Below, one piece after another: positions 1 through 9,708 of a DNA stretch of 64,000 nt. Source of the DNA: Arsukibacterium sp. MJ3 (lineage in GTDB: Bacteria; Pseudomonadota; Gammaproteobacteria; Enterobacterales; Alteromonadaceae); assembly GCF_000987765.1 (NCBI RefSeq), contig NZ_LAHP01000008.1:62001-126000 (forward strand), given 5' to 3'. Position 1 is the stretch's first letter, and each line of letters opens with the position of its first letter. Below the pieces are notes generated by a model. That model was not told the DNA's origin. It did not search any database and saw only the letters and a program-made list of their open reading frames with translations. The position numbers were made by a program, and so were the translations under genes.

Positions 1-371
1 TTAATAAGATACGGCTTAACCTTTTCATACTGAGTATAAAATTGGCTCATGTCGACAACCAAATCACGAATGACCGGTAAGCCAGGTAAGGGTCTTATAA
101 CTATTTTTCCACCTTTCAACCCCGCAGCTGACAAAGGCGTGATACAACCCAAGCCATTTTTACCGTTGATATTAAATCCATCAGAACCACATACACCCTC
201 TCTGCAACTTCTTCTAAAAGAAAGTGTAGGATCTTGTTCTTTTAACTTTAACATCGCATCAAGAACCATCATATCCCGGCCTTCCGGGTTATCTAATGTG
301 TATTCCTGCATGCGCGGCGCTTTGTCGACATCAGGGTTATAACGATAGATTGAGAAAACTATTTTATTCAT
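1..371 (-). CDS. sdhB: Succinate dehydrogenase iron-sulfur subunit SdhB (partial, 3' end off window)
   Basis: This is the iron-sulfur subunit of complex II, carrying electrons from SdhA to quinone at the cytoplasmic face of the inner membrane. Only the first 123 residues are in the window; the C-terminal 4Fe-4S/3Fe-4S ferredoxin domain lies beyond position 1. The N-terminal 2Fe-2S motif is visible: Cys56, Cys61, Asp64 and Cys76, with Asp at the third ligand position as in E. coli SdhB. The ATG at 371 is preceded by an AGAGGG ribosome site and lies 12 bp after the sdhA stop, so it is the last visible gene of sdhCDAB. Identification is firm because the sequence follows E. coli SdhB closely. Confidence 0.97.
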   Translation of the reverse strand, partial: MNKIVFSIYRYNPDVDKAPRMQEYTLDNPEGRDMMVLDAMLKLKEQDPTLSFRRSCREGVCGSDGFNINGKNGLGCITPLSAAGLKGGKIVIRPLPGLPVIRDLVVDMSQFYTQYEKVKPYLI

Positions 372-383
372 CGCTTTGCCCTC

Positions 384-2156
384 TTAATATGTACGTGCTT
401 TTGGCGGGAAAGATTCGCGGAACTTAGGTTCTAAGTTTACTTTCCGTTTAAATAACTCATCGTTTTCAGGATTATACACACTGTGACATAACCAGTTAGC
501 GTCATCGCGATCAGGAAAATCAGAACGTGAATGTGCGCCTCTGCTTTCCTGCCGGAAATTAGCTGAGGCAGCAGTTGAGTAAGCCGTCTCCATCAAATTA
601 TCAAGCTCTAAACATTCAATACGCATGGTATTAAAATCTGAACTCTTATCATCGAGTCGGGCGTACTTTATACGTTCACGTATTTCATTTAATTCCGACA
701 TACCTTCTGCCATAGCGTCACCCTCACGAAATACAGAGAAATTAAGCTGCATACATTTTTGCAAATCTTTCTTAATTTGAACCGGATCTTCACCTTGTCC
801 TGGTTTAGTTTCTTCCCAGCGCTGGGTACGGGCTAAAGCGGCATCTAAATCCGATTGTGAAGCGGCACGAGCTTGTGCAGTAGCCGTTAAGGCTTCGCCT
901 AAATGTAAACCGGTTGCCCGGCCAAACACCACTAAGTCGAGTAACGAATTACCCCCTAAACGGTTGGCTCCATGCACCGATACACATGCAATCTCACCAC
1001 AGGCAAATAAGCCAGCAACCACAGACTCGGTACCATCCGCTTTGGGCTTAATAACCTGCCCATTAACGTTAGTTGGAATACCACCCATCATATAATGGCA
1101 AGTAGGAATAACGGGGATAGGTTCTTTTACCGGATCAACGTGAGCAAAGGTTTTTGACAGCTCACAGACACCTGGTAAACGGCTTTCCAGCACCTCGGCA
1201 CCCAGATGGTCTAACTTAAGCTTAATGTGTACGCCCCAAGGGCCATCACAACCGCGACCTTCGCGAATTTCTGTCATCATGGCGCGAGCAACTACATCAC
1301 GACCCGCTAAATCTTTAGCATTAGGCGCATAACGTTCCATAAAGCGTTCGCCGTTTTTGTTAAGAAGGTAACCACCTTCTCCGCGACAACCTTCGGTAAC
1401 CAAAGAACCGGCGCCAGCAATACCGGTTGGGTGAAATTGCCACATTTCCATATCCTGTAGTGGCACACCTGCGCGCATTGCCATACCTATGCCATCACCG
1501 GTATTTATGTGAGCATTTGTAGTAGAGGCGTAAATACGACCGGCACCACCGGTCGCTAACACGGTTGCTTTAGCTTTAAAGTAAACAACTTCGCCAGTTT
1601 CAATCTCAATAGCAGTACAACCAACAACTGCGCCATCCTGATTTTTCACCAAATCAAGGGCGTACCATTCAGAAAACACCTGAGTACGGTTTTTAACGTT
1701 TTGTTGATACAACAAATGTAGTAAGGCATGGCCTGTGCGATCTGCGGCAGCAGCAGTACGTGAGGCTTGTTCCCCACCGAAATTTTTCGATTGGCCGCCA
1801 AAAGCTCGTTGGTATACCCGGCCGTTTTCAAAACGCGAAAACGGTAATCCCATATTTTCCAACTCGGTTATTGCTTCCGGGCCGGTTTTACACATATATT
1901 CAATGGCGTCTTGATCGCCGATATAGTCTGAACCTTTAACGGTATCAAACATGTGCCATTCCCAGTTATCCTCATGAGAATTACCTAATGCTACGGTAAT
2001 ACCGCCTTGTGCTGACACAGTATGTGAGCGGGTAGGAAATACTTTGGATAATAATGCACAGGTTAAACCTGATTTGGTAATCTGCAACGCAGCACGCATG
2101 CCGGCACCACCGGCACCAATGACAATAGCATCAAACTCTCTTACTGGAATATTCAC
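384..2156 (-). CDS. sdhA: Succinate dehydrogenase flavoprotein subunit SdhA
   Basis: Catalytic subunit of complex II, oxidising succinate to fumarate with covalent FAD. At 590 residues it is full length (E. coli 588). The N-terminal Rossmann motif GAGGAGM lies near residues 14-20. The FAD-linking His is His45, within [10 protein letters not shown]. The substrate-site HPTG motif and the catalytic Arg in GRDVVARAM (about residue 287) are present. The start codon is GTG at 2156; it aligns with the E. coli N-terminus (IPVREFDA) and directly follows the sdhD stop, implying translational coupling. Confidence 0.98.
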   Translation of the reverse strand: MNIPVREFDAIVIGAGGAGMRAALQITKSGLTCALLSKVFPTRSHTVSAQGGITVALGNSHEDNWEWHMFDTVKGSDYIGDQDAIEYMCKTGPEAITELENMGLPFSRFENGRVYQRAFGGQSKNFGGEQASRTAAAADRTGHALLHLLYQQNVKNRTQVFSEWYALDLVKNQDGAVVGCTAIEIETGEVVYFKAKATVLATGGAGRIYASTTNAHINTGDGIGMAMRAGVPLQDMEMWQFHPTGIAGAGSLVTEGCRGEGGYLLNKNGERFMERYAPNAKDLAGRDVVARAMMTEIREGRGCDGPWGVHIKLKLDHLGAEVLESRLPGVCELSKTFAHVDPVKEPIPVIPTCHYMMGGIPTNVNGQVIKPKADGTESVVAGLFACGEIACVSVHGANRLGGNSLLDLVVFGRATGLHLGEALTATAQARAASQSDLDAALARTQRWEETKPGQGEDPVQIKKDLQKCMQLNFSVFREGDAMAEGMSELNEIRERIKYARLDDKSSDFNTMRIECLELDNLMETAYSTAASANFRQESRGAHSRSDFPDRDDANWLCHSVYNPENDELFKRKVNLEPKFRESFPPKARTY

Positions 2157-2504
2157 TTAAGCACCCCACAACACAAATAAGCCAACCGCGACATAACCAA
2201 AGGCCAGTGCGTAAAGGAAGAATTGCAAAACAGCACGTGTACTGGCTGATTTAACGTAATCAGTCAGAACTTGCCATAGGCCTATACGGGTATGAACAGC
2301 AATAGAGAGCAACGCTAATAAGGTAAACACTTTCATGAATATGTTGGCGAATAACGCCTGCCATATTTCAAAAGTCACCACAGGGGTAACTAAAAAGAAA
2401 CCCAAAATAAACAGGGTATACAATGACAGCACAATAGCACTGGTTCGCAATGATACGTAATCCTGAACGCCATCACGCTTTAAACTTGCCTGATTTAAAA
2501 CCAT
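2157..2504 (-). CDS. sdhD: Succinate dehydrogenase membrane anchor subunit SdhD
   Basis: Small membrane anchor of complex II, helping to bind heme b and ubiquinone. The start was set at ATG 2504, giving 115 residues, the E. coli length; a longer reading to 2540 adds residues inside sdhC with no homology. AGGAG lies about 8 nt before this ATG. Three membrane segments are evident. His71 (heme b ligand) and Tyr83 (quinone site, in TDYV) fall at the same numbers as in E. coli. Its start overlaps the end of sdhC by 10 bp, so the two are coupled. Confidence 0.95.
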   Translation of the reverse strand: MVLNQASLKRDGVQDYVSLRTSAIVLSLYTLFILGFFLVTPVVTFEIWQALFANIFMKVFTLLALLSIAVHTRIGLWQVLTDYVKSASTRAVLQFFLYALAFGYVAVGLFVLWGA

Positions 2505-2872
2505 AACCAAACTCCTGCTAAAACAGCTAACACTAGCCATAAACCCATGACGATATTGGCGCTTAACGTACCCGATTTAAGCTCCTCCCAATGCCCCATG
2601 TCCATAACGAGGTGTCTGACACCACCTAACAGGTGATAAATCAAAACAGTAATTGTGCCCCACGCGATAAACTTTGCAAAATGTGAGGTCATCAGTAATT
2701 GCACATAATCAAAGCTAGCCTGGCTTTGCAATGAATACGCCCATGCCCAAATAACGAATACGAGTGCAAAAAACATTGCTACACCAGTGACACGATGCAA
2801 AATCGATGCTTTGGCTGCAGCAGGTAATGATATCGTTGATAAATCTAGATTTACTGGTCTTTGCTTTTTCAC
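2495..2872 (-). CDS. sdhC: Succinate dehydrogenase cytochrome b556 subunit SdhC
   Basis: Membrane cytochrome b subunit of complex II and first gene of sdhCDAB. 125 residues with three predicted transmembrane helices. Residues 23-27 (SILHR) correspond to the quinone-binding Ser27/Arg31 region of E. coli. His80, in YHLLGGVRH, corresponds to the heme ligand His84. The start is preceded by an AAGAAAC stretch rather than a strong ribosome site. The promoter must lie in the gap shared with divergent gltA. Confidence 0.95.
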   Translation of the reverse strand: MKKQRPVNLDLSTISLPAAAKASILHRVTGVAMFFALVFVIWAWAYSLQSQASFDYVQLLMTSHFAKFIAWGTITVLIYHLLGGVRHLVMDMGHWEELKSGTLSANIVMGLWLVLAVLAGVWLWF

Positions 2873-3239
2873 AGTTTCTTGCCTATCTATGCTCGTACAG
2901 AGCTAAGTTATTGTTTATAGGTGCTGCAAAAAAAGCCACCCGCCATGCCGATATACTCTTGTTTGCCTAAGCTGGTTCAACAAAAAGAATTAGACTGGTG
3001 AACTGATTTTACGCCGGCCATAGTATATATTTCATGACCACTTATTACAATTTTTGTTTGGTTTTACTCGGAAAATTCCGCATGCGAAACATTACACATT
3101 TAAGGATTGCTTACAATACTACTAGAGTCGAATACCTATTAACCAAATACGCATTAAAATTGACTTATAGGGGCGGTTTGCGAGTAGAATAGTTTTAATA
3201 CCCTTAGAATCCGAAACTACAACAATTAGGAGAAATCCA
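2873..3239. other. Divergent intergenic region between sdhC and gltA
   Basis: 367 bp without a convincing gene, separating two divergently transcribed TCA units. It must hold the promoters of both sdhCDAB and gltA, so shared control is plausible. I see one reasonable promoter toward gltA (3160-3190) and a good ribosome site, AGGAG, at 3228-3232. Between about 3000 and 3170 the DNA is AT-rich. I could not assign a clear ArcA, Crp or Fur operator by eye. Confidence 0.6.
3160..3190 (+). promoter_or_regulatory. Candidate sigma70 promoter of gltA
   Basis: A TTGACT -35-like hexamer at 3160-3165 and a TAGAAT -10-like hexamer at 3185-3190 are separated by 19 bp, longer than the ideal 17. They lie about 50 bp before the gltA start. 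The match is by eye only, and the long spacer suggests activator dependence or a misassignment. Confidence 0.4.
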
Positions 3240-4523
3240 ATGGCAGATAAAAAGGCCGTCGTGCAGATTGATGGTAACTCATTTGAATTACCTATTTATT
3301 CTGGCACGGTTGGTACTGACGTAATTGACGTTCGTACGCTCGGGCAGCAAGGTTATTTCACATTTGATCCGGGCTTTATGTCAACGGGCGCCTGCGAATC
3401 TAAAATCACCTATATTGATGGCGATAGCGGTGTACTGCTGCACCGTGGTTATCCAATTGAACAGCTTGCTGAACATTCAGATTACCTTGAACTGTGTTAT
3501 TTGTTACTTGAAGGCGAGCTGCCTAAAGAAGAGCAATATAACGACTTTGTTACCACCATTACCAGACACACTATGGTGCACGAAAAAATTGCGTCGTTCT
3601 TTCAGGGTTTCCGGGTTGATGCTCACCCAATGGCCATGCTGTGCGGCGTAGTTGGCGCTCTGTCGTCTTTTTACCATTCAGATTTGGACATTAACGATCC
3701 GCTACAGCGTAAACGCAGTGCGCATCGCTTAATTGCAAAATTACCGACAATTTCTGCCATGGCATACAAATACACGGTAGGTCAGCCGTTTGTTTATCCG
3801 CGTAACGATTTAAGTTATTCAGAAAACTTCCTTAATATGATGTTTTCGTTACCCGCTGAAAATTATAAAGTCAGTCCAATACTTGCCAAAGCAATGGACA
3901 AGATTTTTATGCTGCATGCCGACCACGAACAAAATGCCTCAACTTCAACGGTTAGGCTGGCAGGCTCATCTGGTGCTAATCCTTACGCTTGTATTGCTGC
4001 AGGTGTGGCATCGCTATGGGGCCCGGCTCACGGTGGCGCAAACGAAGCCTGTCTGAAGATGTTACAACAGATTGGTTCTGTTGAAAGGATCCCAGAGTTT
4101 GTTGCTCGTGCTAAAGATAAAAATGACAGTTTCCGTCTGATGGGCTTTGGCCATCGGGTTTACAAAAACTTTGACCCACGGGCTAAAGTAATGCGTGATA
4201 CCTGTCATGAAGTATTAAAAGAACTTAATGTTAAAGATCCACTCTTGGAGGTAGCGATGGAACTGGAGCGCATTGCGCTGGAAGACCCCTACTTCATTGA
4301 GAAAAAACTGTATCCCAACGTCGATTTTTATAGTGGCATTATTTTAAAAGCTATTGGCATACCAACCAGTATGTTTACAGTGATTTTTGCGATGTCACGC
4401 ACTGTTGGCTGGATTTCACACTGGGACGAAATGTTAGGCGAAAAAGGGCACAAAATTGGCCGGCCGCGTCAATTGTATACTGGTTATGCCAGCCGTGATT
4501 TTAAAAAACTTGATAAGCGCTAA
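3240..4523 (+). CDS. gltA: Citrate synthase (type II)
   Basis: Condenses oxaloacetate and acetyl-CoA to citrate, the entry step of the TCA cycle, in the cytoplasm. 427 residues, the length of E. coli GltA. Conserved active-site stretches are all present: the [11 protein letters not shown] region, [10 protein letters not shown] with the catalytic His, [12 protein letters not shown], and YPNVDFYSG with the catalytic Asp. The N-terminal beta-rich extension typical of NADH-regulated hexameric type II enzymes is present, so allosteric NADH inhibition is likely by family. A strong terminator follows at 4542. Confidence 0.98.
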   Translation: MADKKAVVQIDGNSFELPIYSGTVGTDVIDVRTLGQQGYFTFDPGFMSTGACESKITYIDGDSGVLLHRGYPIEQLAEHSDYLELCYLLLEGELPKEEQYNDFVTTITRHTMVHEKIASFFQGFRVDAHPMAMLCGVVGALSSFYHSDLDINDPLQRKRSAHRLIAKLPTISAMAYKYTVGQPFVYPRNDLSYSENFLNMMFSLPAENYKVSPILAKAMDKIFMLHADHEQNASTSTVRLAGSSGANPYACIAAGVASLWGPAHGGANEACLKMLQQIGSVERIPEFVARAKDKNDSFRLMGFGHRVYKNFDPRAKVMRDTCHEVLKELNVKDPLLEVAMELERIALEDPYFIEKKLYPNVDFYSGIILKAIGIPTSMFTVIFAMSRTVGWISHWDEMLGEKGHKIGRPRQLYTGYASRDFKKLDKR

Positions 4524-4541
4524 GCTCAAGTTTTACTAAAA

Positions 4542-4566
4542 AGCGGCGACAATCGCCGCTTTTTTT
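4542..4566 (+). terminator. Rho-independent terminator of gltA
   Basis: An 8-bp perfect stem, AGCGGCGA (4542-4549) with TCGCCGCT (4553-4560), has a 3-nt loop and is followed by six T residues. It lies 19 bp after the gltA stop and is a textbook intrinsic terminator. Confidence 0.93.
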
Positions 4567-4615
4567 ATAACCAGAGCAATACAAGGTTACTCATACGGTA
4601 AACACCTGAGATTTT

Positions 4616-5833
4616 ATGTCCCACTTTGATCCTGTAAACTTTCGTGGCCATTTTGAGTTCTTTCAGCAAAACCCTGATTGGGTTTATCTGGATAATGCGG
4701 CCACTATGCACAAACCAACCGCAGTGCTTAACGCGATTACCCGCTTTTATCAGCGTAATAACAGCAATGTGCATCGTGGGGCGCATACCCTAAGTCAGAA
4801 TGCGACCCGTGCTTTTGAGCAAGCCCGTGACGATATAGCCGCCTTTATTAATGCCAAAGACCGTCAACAAATAATATTTTGCAGTGGCGCCACCGCCGCG
4901 TTAAATCAAATTGCGTTTGGGTTGATGCATACCGTGCTGCAACCAGGCGACCGAATACTTATTACCGCGCTGGAGCATCATGCCAATATTGTTCCCTGGC
5001 AACTGCACTGTGCTGGTTTTGGCGTAACACTTGACATAGTTCCCTTAACGGCAGATAACAAGATTGATCAACAGGCTTTTACCCGCTTACTGGCTTTACA
5101 GCCGAAAGTTGTTAGTTTTAGTCATATCTCTAATGTATTGGGTCATATTCAACCAATAGCACAGATGATCCAACAAGCGAAAAAGGCCGGCGCCATTACC
5201 GTTGTCGACGGTGCACAGGGCATAGTGCATGACCGGATTGATGTTCAACTACTGGACGTTGATTTTTATGTTTGGTCTGGACATAAATTATATGGCCCTA
5301 CCGGGATTGGCGTGTTGTACGGTAAAACCGAATTACTGGAACAACTTAAGCCTATTTTTGGTGGTGGTGAAATGATTAGTGAAGTGCAATTTAGTCACAG
5401 CTTATTTAACAAATTGCCCTTTAGATTAGAAGCCGGCACTCCAGATATATCGGGGGCTATCGGCCTAGCAGCCGCCATTAACTGGTTGCAAAAGTTTAAC
5501 ACAAATGAAATAAAGAACTATAAAACAATGTTATTAAAACAGTTTTATAACGGGTTACAGGCTATCCCTGGACTGGATATTTTATCATCGCCTGTGCATA
5601 ATGCCGGTATCGTAGCGCTGAATGTACAGGGTGAGCATCCTGCCGATGTTGCTGAGCTACTTAATCAGCAACATGTCGCGGTTAGAGGTGGTCAGCACTG
5701 TGCCATGCCGTTTTTTAGTCAATTAGGGTTGGCTGGGGCGGTAAGATTCTCATTTGCGCCTTATAATACTGAAGTAGAAGTGGCAACTAGCCTGCAAGCC
5801 CTTGCCCAGGCTGTGGAGATTTTAACGGCATGA
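4616..5833 (+). CDS. csdA: Cysteine desulfurase CsdA (SufS/CsdA family)
   Basis: A PLP enzyme that takes sulfur from L-cysteine to form an enzyme persulfide for iron-sulfur and thio-cofactor biosynthesis. 405 residues. The PLP-binding Lys is Lys224, in WSGHKLYGPTG. The persulfide Cys is Cys362, in RGGQHCAMP, the class II signature. It is followed by a SufE-like gene with an ATGA overlap and then by convergent tcdA (csdL). That trio matches the E. coli Csd system, so CsdA is preferred over SufS; no sufBCD genes are nearby. Confidence 0.93.
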   Translation: MSHFDPVNFRGHFEFFQQNPDWVYLDNAATMHKPTAVLNAITRFYQRNNSNVHRGAHTLSQNATRAFEQARDDIAAFINAKDRQQIIFCSGATAALNQIAFGLMHTVLQPGDRILITALEHHANIVPWQLHCAGFGVTLDIVPLTADNKIDQQAFTRLLALQPKVVSFSHISNVLGHIQPIAQMIQQAKKAGAITVVDGAQGIVHDRIDVQLLDVDFYVWSGHKLYGPTGIGVLYGKTELLEQLKPIFGGGEMISEVQFSHSLFNKLPFRLEAGTPDISGAIGLAAAINWLQKFNTNEIKNYKTMLLKQFYNGLQAIPGLDILSSPVHNAGIVALNVQGEHPADVAELLNQQHVAVRGGQHCAMPFFSQLGLAGAVRFSFAPYNTEVEVATSLQALAQAVEILTA

Positions 5834-6273
5834 CTTTGGATCAACTACTCACAGACACTAAACCGGCGTTGAGCCAAATATACAGCACTGATTTACCAGA
5901 GTTGTCTCAGGCAAAAGACTGGCAAAGCAAGTATCGTGTGCTGATGCAATTGGGCCGAAAATTGCCTGCTATCCCGGAAAAGATGAAACAACCGTCGCTA
6001 TTAGTTAAAGGTTGCGAAAGTCGTGCCTGGTTAATGCATTATTATAACCAGCATCAGGATCAACATTTTTTCGTGCTGGACAGCGAAGCCCGCATTGTTA
6101 AAGGCTTAATGGCCATTATGCTGTGTCTGGTTAACGGCATGAGCAATACTGATCTGAAGAAATTCAATCTGGCTCAGGCGTTTGACAAACTAAACTTAAA
6201 ACCCTATTTAAGTCAATCACGCGGCAGTGGTTTAAATGCGATGATGGAGCGGATTAAAAGCTGTTGCCATTAA
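5830..6273 (+). CDS. csdE: Sulfur acceptor protein CsdE (SufE family)
   Basis: A SufE-fold protein that accepts sulfur from the CsdA persulfide and stimulates it. 147 residues, the family length. The acceptor Cys is Cys62, in VKGCESRAW, matching Cys61 of E. coli CsdE. The start ATG overlaps the csdA stop (ATGA), implying coupled translation. The last 20 bp overlap the end of tcdA on the opposite strand, a compact convergent arrangement. Confidence 0.93.
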   Translation: MTLDQLLTDTKPALSQIYSTDLPELSQAKDWQSKYRVLMQLGRKLPAIPEKMKQPSLLVKGCESRAWLMHYYNQHQDQHFFVLDSEARIVKGLMAIMLCLVNGMSNTDLKKFNLAQAFDKLNLKPYLSQSRGSGLNAMMERIKSCCH

Positions 6274-7084
6274 GATTAGCCGCTTCGTTAGCTTTAATAG
6301 TCAGTTTTTGTAATACCCTCGACACCGCAGCAAATCCAAAACTGGCGGTTACTACGGTGGTGGCGCCAAAACCGCCGCTACAATCCAGCCGCATACTACT
6401 AACTTCTCTGTCATTTGTTAACTGGGCGGTCTTTTGTTGACACACCGAGCCATCGGTCTGCGGATACACTAACTGTTCAGTGGAATAAACACAATCCAGA
6501 CCAAAACGCCGCTTCGGGTTGCGGCTATAATGATAATCGCGGCGTAAACTATTGCGAACTTTAGCCAATAACGGATCATTAATGGTCTGGGTTAAATCGG
6601 CAATCTGAATTTGCGTTGGATCAGTTTGACCACCGGCGCCACCCGTACTAATCACTTTTATCTTATTACGTTTACAATAGGCCAATAACGCCACTTTAGC
6701 CTTTATCGAATCAATAGCATCCACCACATAATCCATTTGCGGTGTAATAAGCTGAGACAGATTATCAGCGGTAATAAAATCCTCAACCTGATGTACAATA
6801 CCATCCGGATTAATGGCATGCAGCCGTTTAGCCATCACCGCAACTTTGTCCTGCCCTACCGTTTCAGTTAACGCATGCAGTTGACGGTTAATATTACTAA
6901 CGCAAACATCATCAAGATCAATCAGGGTAATTTCACCTATACCAGAGCGGGCAAGAGCTTCAGCAGCCCAGCTACCAACTCCACCAATGCCAATAACACA
7001 AACATGGGCACGGGAAAATGCAGCCAAAGCGGCAGTACCATATAACCTGGCAATACCGGCAAAACGTAAATGATAATCAGACAT
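6254..7084 (-). CDS. tcdA: tRNA threonylcarbamoyladenosine dehydratase TcdA (CsdL)
   Basis: An E1-like enzyme that uses ATP to cyclise N6-threonylcarbamoyladenosine (t6A37) into ct6A in tRNAs. 276 residues. The nucleotide-binding motif GIGGVGSWAAE is at about residues 32-42, followed by the ThiF/MoeB-like fold with DAIDS. In E. coli the CsdA-CsdE pair is needed for this activity, and here the genes adjoin, supporting a shared pathway. The E. coli names ygdL and csdL refer to the same gene. Confidence 0.93.
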   Translation of the reverse strand: MSDYHLRFAGIARLYGTAALAAFSRAHVCVIGIGGVGSWAAEALARSGIGEITLIDLDDVCVSNINRQLHALTETVGQDKVAVMAKRLHAINPDGIVHQVEDFITADNLSQLITPQMDYVVDAIDSIKAKVALLAYCKRNKIKVISTGGAGGQTDPTQIQIADLTQTINDPLLAKVRNSLRRDYHYSRNPKRRFGLDCVYSTEQLVYPQTDGSVCQQKTAQLTNDREVSSMRLDCSGGFGATTVVTASFGFAAVSRVLQKLTIKANEAANLNGNSF

Positions 7085-7086
7085 GG

Positions 7087-7803
7087 TTACTCGCTAAACG
7101 ACAAAGATAAAATATTAGGTGGCGTGTACTTAGGCCAACTAAGTTGCCAGGGTGCTGTCCATGCCGATAAAGCGTCAATATCATGCAGCTGTTGATACAT
7201 CTTGCCTTGCATAGGAGGCTGAACATATCGGTATGTCATGCCATTCAGACTGAAACATAAAGCATAAGCATGCAAATACACCCGATCTGCCTCAGCGCCC
7301 TGATACAAGGTATCACCAGCTATTGGCGCACCAATACTCTTTAGTGCCACCCGAATTTGATGAGTTTTGCCACTGTAGGGCTTAACTAAATAAACCCGCA
7401 AGGGTAAATCAGTAAACCCCTGACTAATACAATACGTCACAGCAGGGTTGGTATGACTTTGCAGTAATTTCCAGGCACCTCGGCGTGCTGGCGCCATATC
7501 ACCTTTTATCCAGCCTTGCTTTTTCAGTGGCTTAGTTAAACTTATTGCCAAATAGTATTTGGCAATCAACTGTTCAGTAAACAATGCCGTAAGCTGCGCC
7601 GCCGCGTTACTGGTTCGGGCCAGCACAATTAAGCCAGAAGTCACTTTATCTAAACGATGTACCGGGTAAAGTTTAAAACCAAGTTGCTGTTCTGCTTGAA
7701 CCACAAGGCCTGCGCCCTGCTCAGAATGAAAACTAACACCCGCGGCTTTATTTAGCACCACAAAATCAGCGGTCTTGGCAACAAGCTCAAAAGCGCTAAT
7801 CAT
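7087..7803 (-). CDS. RluA-family RNA pseudouridine synthase
   Basis: Isomerises uridine to pseudouridine in rRNA or tRNA; which site cannot be told from sequence. The start was set at ATG 7803 (238 residues) because it overlaps the kdsB stop as ATGA; a longer reading to 7914 runs inside kdsB and lacks homology. The catalytic motif HRLDKVTSG is at residues 49-57, with Asp52 the nucleophile. There is no N-terminal S4 domain, which fits the short TIGR01621-like branch. It is the last gene of the comEC-kdsB operon. Confidence 0.87.
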   Translation of the reverse strand: MISAFELVAKTADFVVLNKAAGVSFHSEQGAGLVVQAEQQLGFKLYPVHRLDKVTSGLIVLARTSNAAAQLTALFTEQLIAKYYLAISLTKPLKKQGWIKGDMAPARRGAWKLLQSHTNPAVTYCISQGFTDLPLRVYLVKPYSGKTHQIRVALKSIGAPIAGDTLYQGAEADRVYLHAYALCFSLNGMTYRYVQPPMQGKMYQQLHDIDALSAWTAPWQLSWPKYTPPNILSLSFSE

Positions 7804-8555
7804 TGGCGTAAACTTAAGGCGTAATGCCGCGCCTGTTCCAAATCGGCCGGGGTATCGACACCTACCGGCGGCGTTTCCAGCGCAGTGTCGACATGAATAG
7901 CTGCCCCGTGCCATAGCACTCGCAGTTGCTCCAGACTCTCAATTTGCTCTAATGCCGATGCTGGCCAACTAACATACTGCTGAATAAAACCAGCCCGATA
8001 GGCATAAATACCAATATGCCGCCGATAATGACTGGCGACATCGTCGGCAACAATGCCGTCTCTATCATAAGGAATGGTGCTGCGACTAAAATAAAGCGCA
8101 TAACCGGCTTTGTCAGTCACCACTTTAACAATATTAGGATTACGAATTTCTGCCGCATGCGTTAAGGGTACTGCTAGTGTCGCCATTTGCGCTTTTTGTT
8201 GTGCGGCCAGATTTGCTGCCACCTGACGAATAATTAACGGTGGAATAAAGGGTTCATCACCCTGCACATTAACCACCACGGTATCGGCAGCCAGCTGTAA
8301 TTTAGCAACAACCTCAGCCAAACGCTCGGTGCCTGAATGATGATCGGCTCGGGTCATACAAGTCTCACCGCCAAAACCGTCAACAACAGCCGCAACCCGA
8401 CGGTCGTCTGTTGCTACCACGACTCTGCTGGCACCACTTTGTAACGCCTGCTGGTAAACCCATTCAATCATCGGTTTGCCGGCAATGTCAGCCAGCGGCT
8501 TGCCGGGTAAACGACTACTGGCATAGCGCGCAGGAATAACCACTACGAACGCCAT
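7800..8555 (-). CDS. kdsB: 3-deoxy-manno-octulosonate cytidylyltransferase KdsB
   Basis: Activates KDO as CMP-KDO for the inner core of lipopolysaccharide. 251 residues, the usual length. The N-terminal nucleotidyltransferase motif [15 protein letters not shown] and the metal-binding VVNVQGDEP are visible. It overlaps the preceding ycaR-like gene by 13 bp and the following pseudouridine synthase gene by 4 bp. The neighbours lpxK and msbA confirm an LPS assembly operon. Confidence 0.97.
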   Translation of the reverse strand: MAFVVVIPARYASSRLPGKPLADIAGKPMIEWVYQQALQSGASRVVVATDDRRVAAVVDGFGGETCMTRADHHSGTERLAEVVAKLQLAADTVVVNVQGDEPFIPPLIIRQVAANLAAQQKAQMATLAVPLTHAAEIRNPNIVKVVTDKAGYALYFSRSTIPYDRDGIVADDVASHYRRHIGIYAYRAGFIQQYVSWPASALEQIESLEQLRVLWHGAAIHVDTALETPPVGVDTPADLEQARHYALSLRQ

Positions 8556-8740
8556 TTTTTAACCTCATCTAAAGTTAACTGCTGCGCTTCATCCGCGATC
8601 AGCACCGGAATGTTATTACGCACCGGATACGCCAGCGCATCTACTAAGCAAATTAAGCGCTGGTTAGTGTTATCGTATTTCAGCTTTCCTTTACATAAAG
8701 GGCAAGCAAGAATTTCAGTAAGGGCAACATTAATAGCCAT
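8543..8740 (-). CDS. ycaR: Trm112/YcaR-family small protein
   Basis: 65 residues, found between lpxK and kdsB in many gammaproteobacteria. The N-terminal [11 protein letters not shown] holds a CxxC pair (Cys13, Cys16), with a further Cys31. The [11 protein letters not shown] stretch is the family signature (Trm112p-like, UPF0434). In eukaryotes Trm112 activates methyltransferases; the bacterial role is not established. It lies 2 bp after lpxK and overlaps kdsB, so it is co-translated with LPS genes. Confidence 0.92.
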   Translation of the reverse strand: MAINVALTEILACPLCKGKLKYDNTNQRLICLVDALAYPVRNNIPVLIADEAQQLTLDEVKKWRS

Positions 8741-8742
8741 AG

Positions 8743-9708
8743 CTACTCCAGAAGTGTGGTAATGCGGTGAAGAATATCGGCGGTATCTTTTGCACTGAAG
8801 CTAGCGTCCACCGGCAAAAAATACCAATCATCGCTAGCAAAGTGCTGGCATTTCACCGCGTCTTTTTCAGTCATCAGTACCGGACCGTTAATGCCACTAA
8901 AGTCAGCCGCACTAAACTGATGATGATCACTGAAAAACCGGTTTTCAACTACCGTAAAGCCGGCTTGAACTGCCGTTAATGCAAAGCGTTGCGGATGACC
9001 AATACCAGCTACCAGCGTCACGCTACAAGGCGTAAGCTCACGCCCGGTTAACAAGGCTCTAGCGGCCGAGCCTTGCAGCTGCATCATACAGTCGGCGCCG
9101 CTAACCGCACCAGAATTGGCAATAATCAAATCAACCTTGGCCAAACGAGTACGAGGTTCGCGCAGGGGGCCTGCCGGTAATAATAACCCATTGCCGAAAC
9201 CGCGCTTAGCATCCACCAGTACAATTTCCAAATCCCGGGCCAGTCGATAATGCTGCAAGCCATCGTCACACAGAATAATATCGACTTCAGCCAGTGCAAG
9301 TAATGCTCGCCCGGCGGCTACCCGATCCGGACACACCACTACCGGGCAATTGCTGCGCCTAGCCAGTAACAATGGCTCATCCCCCACTGCAGAGGCAAGA
9401 CTATTCGGTGAAACCAGCAACGGTTCGGTAATGTTGGCACCATAACCGCGACTAATAATGCCAGGTTTAATACCTTTGGCTTGCAGTTGCTGACATAACC
9501 ACAACGTAAAAGGCGTTTTACCGGTGCCACCGACACTGATATTACCGACAATTACTACCGGTTTAGTCAGTTGATAACACCGTATAACACCCAATAAAAA
9601 CAACTGGCGGCGAATAAATATGATAAGCCAATACAGTGCGGCTAAGGGTAGTAACAATACACTGAGCCAATGGCCTTTTTGATACCAGCTCTGCTCCAGC
9701 AGACTCAT
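8743..9708 (-). CDS. lpxK: Tetraacyldisaccharide 4'-kinase LpxK
   Basis: Phosphorylates the 4' position of the lipid A precursor to make lipid IVA at the cytoplasmic face of the inner membrane. 321 residues. An N-terminal membrane-associated helix (about residues 16-40) precedes the P-loop GNISVGGTGKTP at residues 55-66. The downstream DDGLQHY motif is also present. The start overlaps the msbA stop by 4 bp, so lipid A synthesis and flipping are coupled. Confidence 0.97.
   Translation of the reverse strand: MSLLEQSWYQKGHWLSVLLLPLAALYWLIIFIRRQLFLLGVIRCYQLTKPVVIVGNISVGGTGKTPFTLWLCQQLQAKGIKPGIISRGYGANITEPLLVSPNSLASAVGDEPLLLARRSNCPVVVCPDRVAAGRALLALAEVDIILCDDGLQHYRLARDLEIVLVDAKRGFGNGLLLPAGPLREPRTRLAKVDLIIANSGAVSGADCMMQLQGSAARALLTGRELTPCSVTLVAGIGHPQRFALTAVQAGFTVVENRFFSDHHQFSAADFSGINGPVLMTEKDAVKCQHFASDDWYFLPVDASFSAKDTADILHRITTLLE

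Noticed and set aside
49-342. 97-residue plus-strand frame opposite sdhB
   Set aside because: The minus strand encodes the unmistakable SdhB 2Fe-2S domain.
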